Source: Yersinia bercovieri ATCC 43970
GTDB taxonomy: Bacteria > Pseudomonadota > Gammaproteobacteria > Enterobacterales > Enterobacteriaceae
Length of the DNA: 64,000 nt
Assembly (NCBI RefSeq): GCF_013282745.1
Contig: NZ_CP054044.1
Location: 3,286,001 to 3,350,000 of the forward strand
Direction: 5' to 3'
The notes under the pieces are model-generated. The model did not search any database. It was not told the origin of the DNA and saw only the letters and a list, made by a program, of their open reading frames with translations. Below are positions 56,106-64,000 of the stretch, one piece after another. A program made the translations under genes and the position numbers. Positions within the stretch are counted from its first letter, which is position 1. Each line of letters opens with the position of its first letter.

Positions 56106-58700
56106 TTAAATGATAGTGCGGTGCTCTAACCAGTGTTCCAACTTGATGGCGGGCAGCGCCTCAGAGAAGAGGAAGCCCTGACCAATCTGATAACCTTGCC
56201 GGCTCAATAAGGTGCGCTGGGCCTCATTCTCCACCCCTTCGACAATCACTGACAGCTGTAGGCTCTCGCCAATACGTATCACCGCCTCACTGAGGGTGCG
56301 GCTGGTCTCGTCATATTCAAGATCATGGACAAAACTCTTATCCAGCTTTATTTCATCCAGATCCAAACGGCGCAGGTAACTTAGGCTGGAGTAGCCGGTG
56401 CCGAAATCATCCATTGATAGCCGCACGCCCAGGCGATGAATTTTCTCTATGGTGGCGAAAATGGCCGGATTATTCTCGATCAAGATATCTTCGGTGATCT
56501 CTAGGGTCAGATCCTGTGGCGGCAAGTGATAATGCTGCAAGATGTGGAGGATCATCTCCGGTAGGCCCGGATTATGGAAGTTGGTGGGGGATAAATTCAC
56601 CGAAACTGAGGGGATATCAATCCCTCGCAAGCGCCAGTCGGCTAACTGCTGGCAGGCGGTCTCAATCGCCCATAGGGCCAGTTCGTTAATCAGACCACTC
56701 TCTTCGGCGATAGGAATAAAGCGCTGCGGGGGGATACTGCCCAGTATCGGGTGGTTCCAGCGGCTAAGGGCCTCCACCCCATACAGATGCCCATCTTTCA
56801 ACATCACTTGTGGCTGATAAAATAGCTCAAGGGAGCCGATATGAAAGGCATGGCGCAGGGCATCTTCCATATCTTGCCGTTGCTGATTGAGATCATTCAT
56901 CTCGGCGCTAAAGAAATTAAAATACCCGCGCCCCATATTTTTGGCTTTATGCATGGCGATGTTGGCATGGTTCATCAGCGTATCCATATCCAGACCATTT
57001 TCGGGATATAGGCTGATCCCGATACTGGCGGAGGGAATAATATTGACGCTGGCTATTTGGCAAGGTTGAGACAGCTGGCTGAGAATTTTCTCAACTTTTA
57101 GGGTGGCTTGCTGCATGGTGCAGGGGGCCAAAATAATAATATATTCATCACCGGACAGGCGGCCAATAATGTCACTTTTGGTCAGGTCGTTGCGCAGCCG
57201 CTGGGCGATTAAGGCGAGCAGTTCATCGCCAGCCCCTTGACCGAGTGAGTCATTCACTTGTTTGAAACGATCCAGATTGATCACTAATACCGCCAGTGTG
57301 TGACCTATTTCAGTGGCCATGGCGATGGCTTGTTTAGCATACACCTGAAACTGGCTGCGATTTGGCAACCCGGTCAGTGAGTCATAAAAGGCTAAATGCT
57401 GAATTTGCTTGCGTGATTGCTCGCGCTCCATGGCCAGAGAGCACAAGTTGGCAATCAGCTTCACCAACTGACAGTGGAACTCACTGGGGCCGCGTACCTC
57501 TTTGTAGTAAAAAGCAAAGGTGCCCAGAATCTCGCCCTGACTGGATAGGATCGGGGTTGACCAACAGGCCCGCAACCCATGGGGCAGGATGAGATGGCGA
57601 TAGTTCTCCCATAGCGGATCAGTTGCAATATCTTGTACTTCCACCGCCTGCTTACGAAATGCCGCCGTCCCGCATGAACCCGCTATCGGGCCAATGGGCA
57701 CGCAGGCGAGCGCGGCGGTGTAAATCAGGGGCAGGCTAGGGGCGGCGAGGTGGCTAAGGTAATTTTGTCCGCTAGCTTGTAAAATGCTGACGGTCACTTC
57801 GGGGGCAATGCGCTCAACTTCATGGCACAGTAAGGACATCACCTCTTCGAGGGGGCGCTCCCGGACCAGGGCTTCCAGCACCCGATATTGCAGCACTTCA
57901 TACATTTTGGTCAGGGTGATATCAGTGAGTACACCGATGCTAAAGCTCGGTTTCCCCTGTTCATCCACCAGTGAGTTGATGACGGCGGAACACCAGTGGG
58001 GTTGACGATCTTTGCCATAGAAAAGCTCTTGCGGCAGCAGTTGTTGGCGGGCATTGGCTGAGGTGGCATCCATCAGTGCCAGCTGCACATGATGTTCGCT
58101 CTGCAGCAAATCAACCATATTTTGCCCCATCGCCTGCTCTGGCGTGTAACCAAAAAGCTTGGTAAACCCTTGATTAATATAGATGGCCTCTTGCCCATGA
58201 TCACTATTTGCCGTGATAAACATGGCGCTGTCACTGCGATCCGTTAACTGGGTTAACAGTTGCACCCACTCCTGTGTGGCCTCTTGCTGCTCAATTAAAA
58301 AAGTGATGTCTTTGGCGATTTTCACCATGTGAGTCACCGGGCCGTCAGGGCCAGGGACCGGCTGATAAATAGCCGCTAACCAGATAGTTGAACCATCTTT
58401 GTGCAAGCGCTTAAAGCTGCCTTCCAGTGATTCCCCCGCCAGTAAGCACTTTTTAATCTTCTGATACTCTTCGCTGGTGGCGTAGTCTGAGTGGCAAAAC
58501 ATCAAATGATGTTGACCAATGACCTCCTCACGTTGATAGCCAAAATAATCAAGATAGTTTTGATTGACCGCGATAATACGGTCGGAAAGGTCAAATTCAA
58601 TAATGGCTAATGAGCTATCCAGTGCGGTTAATAACGCACTATTTTCATTGTATTCAGACTGCGTGGCCTCTTGCAATGCTGCTTTTTTCTTAGCCATCAT
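56106..58700 (-). CDS. PAS-PAS-GAF-GGDEF-EAL c-di-GMP phosphodiesterase
   Basis: 864 residues. PAS 1 (about 20-140; SLAIIEFDLSDRIIAVNQNYLDYFGY, EGSFKRLHKDGSTIWLAAIYQPV), PAS 2 (about 145-265), GAF (about 275-425), GGDEF (about 435-600) and EAL (about 615-858). The GGDEF signature is SGDEY near residue 515, so the cyclase is probably inactive and regulatory. The EAL domain keeps its catalytic set: EAL in GVEALSRW, VNLSPTNF, LEITED, DDFGTGYSS, KLDKSF, VEGVEN and GQGFLFSE, so phosphodiesterase activity is expected. The domain order recalls DosP, but heme ligands cannot be assigned. No membrane segment. Confidence 0.9.
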   Translation of the reverse strand: MMAKKKAALQEATQSEYNENSALLTALDSSLAIIEFDLSDRIIAVNQNYLDYFGYQREEVIGQHHLMFCHSDYATSEEYQKIKKCLLAGESLEGSFKRLHKDGSTIWLAAIYQPVPGPDGPVTHMVKIAKDITFLIEQQEATQEWVQLLTQLTDRSDSAMFITANSDHGQEAIYINQGFTKLFGYTPEQAMGQNMVDLLQSEHHVQLALMDATSANARQQLLPQELFYGKDRQPHWCSAVINSLVDEQGKPSFSIGVLTDITLTKMYEVLQYRVLEALVRERPLEEVMSLLCHEVERIAPEVTVSILQASGQNYLSHLAAPSLPLIYTAALACVPIGPIAGSCGTAAFRKQAVEVQDIATDPLWENYRHLILPHGLRACWSTPILSSQGEILGTFAFYYKEVRGPSEFHCQLVKLIANLCSLAMEREQSRKQIQHLAFYDSLTGLPNRSQFQVYAKQAIAMATEIGHTLAVLVINLDRFKQVNDSLGQGAGDELLALIAQRLRNDLTKSDIIGRLSGDEYIIILAPCTMQQATLKVEKILSQLSQPCQIASVNIIPSASIGISLYPENGLDMDTLMNHANIAMHKAKNMGRGYFNFFSAEMNDLNQQRQDMEDALRHAFHIGSLELFYQPQVMLKDGHLYGVEALSRWNHPILGSIPPQRFIPIAEESGLINELALWAIETACQQLADWRLRGIDIPSVSVNLSPTNFHNPGLPEMILHILQHYHLPPQDLTLEITEDILIENNPAIFATIEKIHRLGVRLSMDDFGTGYSSLSYLRRLDLDEIKLDKSFVHDLEYDETSRTLSEAVIRIGESLQLSVIVEGVENEAQRTLLSRQGYQIGQGFLFSEALPAIKLEHWLEHRTII

Positions 58701-59079
58701 GGGGAATTCCTATGCAAAATAAGCGCTTGGCAGTCTATTACTTCAATAAAATCACCTTGGTAGTCATGGAATACCACTATTCTTTAATAAAGAACATAGG
58801 ATAAATGACAAATTTTCAGCGAAAAATAGTGATGAAAATATTAAAGATACAGCACTCTTATTTATTCGCTCCCGCACGCAAAGAACAGATGGTGGGCAAG
58901 ATTAGTTATTAAGTTTAGTCGACAATTGGAGCGGTGAATGGAGTATTTACAACTGGCAGCTGACAGCAAGTGAGTTATTTATTACTAAGCCAATGGATGG
59001 AGTAAGTTCTATTTTAACTGGCAGGGAGGTGCCATTACCCGACAAAATGGTTATCAGGTAATGGCAATAAAGGCCGAGA
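58701..59079. other. Intergenic region with a possible pirin terminator
   Basis: 379 bases between the phosphodiesterase start and the pirin stop. A hairpin gccattacc/ggtaatggc (59031-59039 with 59057-59065) lies 15 bases after the pirin stop on the minus strand; no T-run is seen. The rest is AT-rich with no gene recognised. Confidence 0.5.
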
Positions 59080-59952
59080 TTATGACGGGCTATCCATCGA
59101 ACCGAAGCGACCACTGTTAAAGTCAGCAATGGCTTGGTTTATCTGTTGCTGGGTATTCATCACAAATGGCCCGTAACCGACAATAGGCTCATCAATAGGT
59201 TCGCCACTGAGTAACAGGAGTAGGGCGTCATTATTGGCCTCAATTGTCACGGCGCTGCCCGCCGCGTCCAGCAGCACCATTTCGGCATCACGGCCAATGG
59301 CATCACCATTAACCAGCACACTGCCCCGTAGCACGATCAAGGCGCTGTTCCAGCCTACAGGCAGGGAGAACTCAGCACTTTTCCCCTGATTTAGCCGGAT
59401 ATCCCAAACATTCAGTGGTGAGAAGATGTGTGCAGGGCCATGTTCACCGGCGTAATTACCGGCGATAACGCGCAGACTACCGGCATCATCAGGTAACGCG
59501 ACCTGAGGAATGCTCTCACTGCGAATAGCCTGATAGCCCGGCGCGGCCATTTTGTCTTTGGCTGGCAAGTTGACCCACAGTTGCACCATTTCGAAAGCCC
59601 CGCCACGTTGAGCGAAAGTGTTGGCATGAAACTCTTCATGCAGAATTCCGCTACCCGCCGTCATCCATTGCACATCACCGGGGCCAATAACGCCGCCTTT
59701 ACCGGTTGAATCACGATGTTCAACTTCCCCGTGATAGACAATAGTGACGGTTTCAAAACCGCGATGCGGATGTTGACCAACACCCCGGCGATGGGTGGTC
59801 GGCGTGAAATCCGCCGGCCCGGCGTAGTCTAGCAGCAGGAAAGGGCTGAGCTGTTTGCCATGGCTCTGATAGGAAAACAGTGAGCGCACCGGGAAACCAT
59901 CACCCACCCAATGTTGGCGTGGAGCACGATATATGCCTTGGACTTTTTTCAT
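59080..59952 (-). CDS. Pirin family protein
   Basis: 290 residues from the ATG at 59952 with AAGGAG nine bases upstream. Bicupin fold; the N-terminal metal site is visible as HPHRGFETVTIVYHGEVEHRD and HEE in SGILHEEF. The C-terminal cupin (about 180-270) is less conserved. Related proteins (YhhW, YhaK) include quercetin dioxygenases; true substrate unknown. Divergent from a LysR regulator, like the yhaJ/yhaK association of E. coli. Confidence 0.9.
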   Translation of the reverse strand: MKKVQGIYRAPRQHWVGDGFPVRSLFSYQSHGKQLSPFLLLDYAGPADFTPTTHRRGVGQHPHRGFETVTIVYHGEVEHRDSTGKGGVIGPGDVQWMTAGSGILHEEFHANTFAQRGGAFEMVQLWVNLPAKDKMAAPGYQAIRSESIPQVALPDDAGSLRVIAGNYAGEHGPAHIFSPLNVWDIRLNQGKSAEFSLPVGWNSALIVLRGSVLVNGDAIGRDAEMVLLDAAGSAVTIEANNDALLLLLSGEPIDEPIVGYGPFVMNTQQQINQAIADFNSGRFGSMDSPS

Positions 59953-60080
59953 CTTAATCTCCTTACAACAGCATGAATAGGGTATAGCAGCCTTGCGGTA
60001 CAACGCACCAGCTGCAAGTTGGAGAAAGTATATATTTGGGATAATCTATGCACTAGCTAGCAAAATTAGTCATCACTGTT

Positions 60081-60101
60081 CTATTATTGGAACAATAATA
60101 G
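60081..60101. promoter_or_regulatory. Inverted repeat in the pirin/LysR divergent promoter region
   Basis: Perfect nine-base arms ctattattg and caataatag, three bases apart, 31 bases before the LysR start and 129 from pirin. It is placed where a LysR-type protein would bind to control itself and the divergent gene. Confidence 0.6.
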
Positions 60102-60131
60102 TGACGACAGCAAGATAACCACGAGGCAGGC

Positions 60132-61037
60132 ATGCAAGATCTCAATGATCTCTACTATTACGCCGAGGTCGTCGAGCACGGTGGTTTCAGTGCCGCAGCG
60201 CGGGTGCTGGGCTTACCAAAATCAAAGCTCAGTCGGCGATTAGCCCTGCTGGAGGATAGATTGGGGGTGCGGCTCATCCAGCGCTCAACGCGGCGCTTTG
60301 CCGTGACAGAGGTCGGGCGCACCTATTACGAACACTGCAAGGCGATGTTGGAAGAGGCGCGGGCGGCTCAGGAGTCAATTGATTTAACCCGTGCCGAGCC
60401 GCGAGGGGTGGTGCGCATCACCTGCCCTGTGGCGCTGTTGCAGACCACGGTCAGTAGCATGTTGGCGGATTTTATGGCCAGTTGCCCCTTGGTGACTCTC
60501 CATCTTGAAGCGACTAACCGACAGGTGGATCTGGTGGCGGAAGCTATCGATATTGCTATTCGTGTGCGGCCACCGCCGTTGCAAAATAGTGACCTGGTAC
60601 TGAAGGTGTTGGGCAATCGCTGTCAGTGCCTGGTGGCCAGCCCTGAATTGATCACCCGACAGGGCGCCGTCACGGCTCCTGCGGATCTGAGTGGCTGGCC
60701 GAGTCTTGGATTAGGGCAACCCCAGCAGGAGTTTATCTGGCGCTTAGATGGGCCAGAGGGGGCACATGCTGCTATTTATCACCAACCACGGCTGGTCACT
60801 GCTGATATGACCACTCTGCGCAGTGCGGCACAACGTGGTGTTGGGGTGGTACAACTGCCGGTGATGATGGTGGCCGAGCAACTGGCCGCGGGGTCGCTAG
60901 TTCGGCTATTACCGGACTGGTCGCTACGCCATGAGATTATTCATGCGGTATTTCCATCACGGCGCGGGCTGCTGCCCTCGGTGCGCAGTGTGCTGGACTA
61001 TCTGGCGCTACGTTTTAGCCAACTGGATGATCTATAA
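60132..61037 (+). CDS. LysR-family transcriptional regulator
   Basis: 301 residues. N-terminal winged helix (1-60; LYYYAEVVEHGGFSAAARVLGLPKSKLSRRLALLEDRLGVRLIQRSTR) and the LysR substrate domain (about 90-295; VRITCPVALLQTTV, DIAIRVRPPPLQNSDLVLKVLG). It resembles the YhaJ/CrgA branch by eye. Divergent from pirin, its likely target. Confidence 0.92.
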   Translation: MQDLNDLYYYAEVVEHGGFSAAARVLGLPKSKLSRRLALLEDRLGVRLIQRSTRRFAVTEVGRTYYEHCKAMLEEARAAQESIDLTRAEPRGVVRITCPVALLQTTVSSMLADFMASCPLVTLHLEATNRQVDLVAEAIDIAIRVRPPPLQNSDLVLKVLGNRCQCLVASPELITRQGAVTAPADLSGWPSLGLGQPQQEFIWRLDGPEGAHAAIYHQPRLVTADMTTLRSAAQRGVGVVQLPVMMVAEQLAAGSLVRLLPDWSLRHEIIHAVFPSRRGLLPSVRSVLDYLALRFSQLDDL

Positions 61038-61092
61038 AGGTGTGCCGCCGGCCGCCACATGCTGCTGATAACGGCTCCATTTTTAGGGCCGA

Positions 61093-62142
61093 TCAATGTT
61101 TATGGCGGTGGTGTGCATCGGGAAAATGGGGATGGCTGTGGGTGATTGGGCGGTGTTGATGGCGGTGTTTATGGGGCACGCCAGTGACAATGGGGAAATC
61201 ATGTGAGTGGTGATGATGCTCGTCATGGATATGCACGTGATCGTGTTCCAACTCATCATGAATATGTTGATGCTCATGCTGTTCTGTCAGATGCAGCCAA
61301 ATACCTATCGCCATCAGTAGACCCGCGAGGATCAATGGTAGCGTGACAGTGTCACCCATGATGATGGCTAATACTGCGCCTAAAAAGGGGGCAATAGAAA
61401 AATAGGCACCCGTGCGTGCGGTGCCGAGATGGCGCAAGCCAATCACAAACAGCGCCAGACTCACCCCATAGGCGAAGAACCCGACCAACAGGGCAGCCGC
61501 CAGATTTGCCAGTGGTGGTAAAGTTGCGCCGAGCGCAAAAGCTAAGCTGAGATTCACCGCACCAGCCACCAGACCTTTGATGGCGGCAATCCAGGTGGCA
61601 TCCGTCAGTGAAACTTTGCGGGTCAGATTATTATCGATGCCCCAGGCAAAGCAGGCGCCCAGAATCGCCAGCGTGGGCCACAGGCCGGTAAAACGCGCCT
61701 CGCCCGGCCAGCTTAAAATGGCCGCGCCAGCCACAATCACCATCATGCCCAGCGCAATACGGCGGTCAAAATTCTCTTTGAAGGCGAACCAGGCTAGCAG
61801 GGCGGTGAACACTCCTTCGGCATTGAGCAGCAAGGATGCGCCCGACGCTGGCATGGCGGTGAGGCCAATCATCAGTAGCACCGGCGCCACAATACCCCCC
61901 GCCGTAATCGCGCCGATAAACCACAGCAATTCGTTACGCGGCAGGTTGACGGCAGCTGCGCGCGTGAGCAGCCGATAGAGCGCTAAACCTGCTCCCGAGC
62001 CAAGATAGAGTAAGCCCGCCAGCAGCCACGGGCTGACGGTATTGAGCAGTTGTTTTGCCAGTGGGGTGCCGGCACCAAATAGCACCGCAGCGGTTAATGC
62101 TGCCAGAACACCCGGCTGCCGTACTCCATCATGCCATTTCAT
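61093..62142 (-). CDS. DMT (EamA) permease with histidine-rich tail
   Basis: 349 residues from the ATG at 62142. Ten hydrophobic helices in two EamA repeats (about 8-140 and 150-285; AAVLFGAGTPLAKQLL, SLLLNAEGVFTALLAWFAFKE, GAYFSIAPFLGAVLAII). The last 60 residues are hydrophilic with about 22 histidines (HEHQHIHDELEHDHVHIHDE, HHHHSHD, HKHRHQHRP), a metal-binding tail like that of zinc or nickel/cobalt exporters. Substrate not known; a divalent metal is plausible. Weak Shine-Dalgarno. Confidence 0.88.
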   Translation of the reverse strand: MKWHDGVRQPGVLAALTAAVLFGAGTPLAKQLLNTVSPWLLAGLLYLGSGAGLALYRLLTRAAAVNLPRNELLWFIGAITAGGIVAPVLLMIGLTAMPASGASLLLNAEGVFTALLAWFAFKENFDRRIALGMMVIVAGAAILSWPGEARFTGLWPTLAILGACFAWGIDNNLTRKVSLTDATWIAAIKGLVAGAVNLSLAFALGATLPPLANLAAALLVGFFAYGVSLALFVIGLRHLGTARTGAYFSIAPFLGAVLAIIMGDTVTLPLILAGLLMAIGIWLHLTEQHEHQHIHDELEHDHVHIHDEHHHHSHDFPIVTGVPHKHRHQHRPITHSHPHFPDAHHRHKH

Positions 62143-62254
62143 GGGGTTAACTCTAAGAATCACGAGGAGTGATAATTTTAGCGCAACAAAAAGCCGGAAA
62201 ACCATTTCTGCATCAGAAATTCTGAATCAGAAAAGAGTCTCCGGCCATGTTAGC

Positions 62255-63532
62255 TTAGTTATCAACTGTCTGTTTATGGAACAACTCACGGAATACCGGG
62301 TAGATATCTTCAGGCTCCCGGATATGCTGCATGGCGAAATTCTCAAAATTTGCCTGTAAATCTTCATATTCACGCCACAGGGTTTGGTGAGCGCGGCGGG
62401 TTATCTCAATGTAGCTGTAGTAACGCACCATCGGCAGCAGCTGTTTTGCCAGCAATTGATGACACAGCGGTGAGTCATCAGCCCAGTTATCGCCATCAGA
62501 GGCTTGGGCGGCATAGATATTCCACTGTGCGGGATCGTAACGCTCCTGAACCACCTCATCCATCAGCTTCAGTGCGCTGGAGACGATAGTCCCACCGGTC
62601 TCTTGCGAATAGAAAAACTCCTGCTCATCCACCTCTTTGGCTTGCGTATGGTGGCGGATATAGACCACATCGACGTTTTTATAGGTTCGGCTCAGGAACA
62701 GATAAAGCAGGATGTAAAACCGCTTTGCCATATCCTTGGTCGCCTGATCCATCGAACCGGAGACATCCATCAGGCAGAACATCACCGCCTGACTGGACGG
62801 CTCAGGCCGTTTTTCATAGTTTTTATAGCGTAAATCGAAAGTATCAATAAAAGGCACACGAGCGATCTTCTGCTTTAACTCAGCAATGGCTTTACGTACG
62901 CGCTCCTCTTCCAGCAATTGCGCCGGTTCAGAGTTCTCCAACAGATGGAGTGTCTCTTCCAACTCCCGTAGCTCGCGGCGCTTACTGGCCGTCATAGCGG
63001 TGCGCCGGGCCAGTGAGTTTTGCAGTGAGCGAACCACACTGATATTGGCCGGTACACCATTAGAGGTGTAGCCAGCGCGATGGGTTTTAAATTCTGTCAG
63101 CTGCTTATACTGATTTTTCTTCAGGTTAGGCAGGGCGAGATCTTCAAACAGCAAGTCAAGGTACTCATCTTTGGAGATCTGAAAGACAAATTCATCCTCG
63201 CCTTCACCGTCCTGACCCGCACTCCCTTGACCACTTCCGCTGCCACCGCCGCCACCTTGCGGGCGCTCAATACGATCATTAGTGACAAAATGGTCATTGC
63301 CGGGATGTACCCGGTGGCGCAACCCGCCACGCCCCTGATGGAACATTGGCTCATTGATATCATCAATAGGTATCGAGACTGACTCGCCACTATCAATATC
63401 AGTAACCGACCTTTTGTTGATGGCATCGGAAATCGACTGTTTAATTTGCGACTTATAGCGGCGCAAAAAGCGCTGGCGATTAACCATGCTTTTGTTTTTG
63501 CCGTTAAGTCGTCTGTCAATAAAGTAGCCCAT
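62255..63532 (-). CDS. yeaH: YeaH, VWA-like stress protein
   Basis: 425 residues (E. coli 427) from the ATG at 63532. DUF444 family; [22 protein letters not shown] at the start, a glycine/serine-rich linker (about 95-115), and a von Willebrand A-like domain with the metal motif [10 protein letters not shown] (about 250-259). It works with the kinase YeaG in stationary-phase and nitrogen-starvation responses. An ERIC element fills the whole spacer to yeaG and supplies the G-rich stretch before the start codon. Confidence 0.95.
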   Translation of the reverse strand: MGYFIDRRLNGKNKSMVNRQRFLRRYKSQIKQSISDAINKRSVTDIDSGESVSIPIDDINEPMFHQGRGGLRHRVHPGNDHFVTNDRIERPQGGGGGSGSGQGSAGQDGEGEDEFVFQISKDEYLDLLFEDLALPNLKKNQYKQLTEFKTHRAGYTSNGVPANISVVRSLQNSLARRTAMTASKRRELRELEETLHLLENSEPAQLLEEERVRKAIAELKQKIARVPFIDTFDLRYKNYEKRPEPSSQAVMFCLMDVSGSMDQATKDMAKRFYILLYLFLSRTYKNVDVVYIRHHTQAKEVDEQEFFYSQETGGTIVSSALKLMDEVVQERYDPAQWNIYAAQASDGDNWADDSPLCHQLLAKQLLPMVRYYSYIEITRRAHQTLWREYEDLQANFENFAMQHIREPEDIYPVFRELFHKQTVDN

Positions 63533-63656
63533 ATACCCCCCAAACGACTCCGCCTGCATTTTCCACACTGTTGCTGTGTTGGCTGCCTGCACTCACCCCA
63601 GTCACTTAGTTGGCTAAGCTCCTGGGGCCTCATTCAGTTGCCGCCTTGCTACCGGG
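63531..63656. repeat. Complete ERIC element between yeaG and yeaH
   Basis: 126 bases. The centre accccagtcacttagttgg and ctaagctcctgggg is the ERIC core palindrome, with the flanking words tgttggctgcctgcactc and ttgccgccttgctac. The left end (atacccccc) touches the yeaH start codon and the right end abuts the yeaG stop. Length fits the 126-127-base family. Confidence 0.9.
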
Positions 63657-64000
63657 TTATGACGATTTTCTAACCCGCAGATACCATTCACACAGCAAGC
63701 GAACCTGCTTGCGGGTATAACCTTTCTCCATCATCCGATCGACAAAGTCATCATGTTTTTTCTGTTCATCCGTTGAAGTTTTGGCATTAAACGAGATAAC
63801 CGGCAATAACTCTTCAGTGTTAGAGAACATCTTCTTCTCAATCACCGTGCGCAGCTTCTCGTAACTGGTCCAGTTTGGATTGCGACCACTGTTATTGGCT
63901 CTGGCGCGCAGCACAAAGTTGACGATTTCATTGCGGAAATCTTTCGGGTTGCTGATACCCGCAGGTTTTTCAATCTTCTCCAGTTCAGCATTCAGCGCCT
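63657..64000 (-). CDS. yeaG: YeaG, PrkA-type serine protein kinase, C-terminal part
   Basis: Last 114 residues before the stop; the rest lies beyond the window. LNAELEKIEKPAGISNPKDFRNEIVNFVLRARANNSGRNPNWTSYEKLRTVIEKKMF through QVRLLCEWYLRVRKSS is the conserved C-terminus of E. coli YeaG. Upstream of yeaH in the same operon; the two are separated only by the ERIC element. Confidence 0.95.
   Translation of the reverse strand, partial: ALNAELEKIEKPAGISNPKDFRNEIVNFVLRARANNSGRNPNWTSYEKLRTVIEKKMFSNTEELLPVISFNAKTSTDEQKKHDDFVDRMMEKGYTRKQVRLLCEWYLRVRKSS

Noticed and set aside
58947-59129. 60-codon minus-strand frame near the pirin stop
   Set aside because: It overlaps the pirin 3' end in another frame and contains the hairpin; no start signals.

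Overview
The window is chromosomal DNA of an enterobacterium, most probably a Yersinia of the Y. enterocolitica type. Gene order over long stretches follows the E. coli map (letB-letA-msrC-proQ-prc-htpX-yebQ-kdgR; thrS-infC-rpmI-rplT-pheM-pheST-ihfA; yeaG-yeaH). On top of that it carries a pectin-catabolism block, a YfeABCD metal transporter and an ERIC repeat, a combination typical of yersiniae. The species cannot be fixed from sequence alone.

Layout. 1-8.6 kb: lipid transport (letAB), free-methionine sulfoxide repair (msrC), the RNA chaperone and tail-specific protease pair (proQ-prc), the heat-shock membrane protease htpX, and the exporter yebQ. 8.7-11.0 kb: oligogalacturonate lyase ogl and the regulator kdgR. 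11.4-14.5 kb: AmiD-type amidase, cystine symporter tcyP, and ydjM with a LexA-like box. 14.7-23.6 kb: the rest of the pectin system: porin kdgM, ABC importer togMNAB, cytoplasmic lyase pelW, kduD and kdgF. KdgR boxes stand before ogl, kdgM and pelW and between kduD and kdgF; three of them share one identical 13-mer. Together these genes bring oligogalacturonides across both membranes, cleave them and convert the unsaturated uronates towards KDG. 23.6-34.6 kb: hxpB, yniB, yniA, Fur-boxed yfeABCD, emtA, marC, several small genes and a DUF554 membrane protein. 34.9-42.1 kb: the translation operon thrS-infC-rpmI-rplT-pheM-pheS-pheT-ihfA, with the thrS operator, the ATT start of infC and the pheM attenuator all visible.

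42.3-50.1 kb: a degraded P2-like prophage. Ogr, W and U look intact. V, J, J/I, H, the fibre-assembly gene and T are deleted, frameshifted or stopped by nonsense codons. T'-U is inverted relative to V-W-J-I-H and ogr. Cargo consists of a DUF4225 gene that converges on a small two-helix membrane protein gene with overlapping stop codons, and a class I Fic toxin with its small antitoxin.

50.1-64.0 kb: spoVR, the D-amino-acid operon dadAX behind a CRP site, a Bcr/CflA exporter, a PAS-PAS-GAF-GGDEF-EAL protein predicted to act as a phosphodiesterase, a pirin/LysR divergent pair, a DMT permease with a histidine-rich tail, and yeaH/yeaG separated by a complete ERIC element.

The points most worth a second look are the DUF4225/two-helix pair, the Fic pair, the inverted and multiply deleted tail module, a 26-codon remnant of methylmalonyl-CoA mutase between yniB and yniA, the ERIC element that appears to build the yeaH start region, and an orphan minus-strand terminator near 33.1 kb that may end a small RNA.
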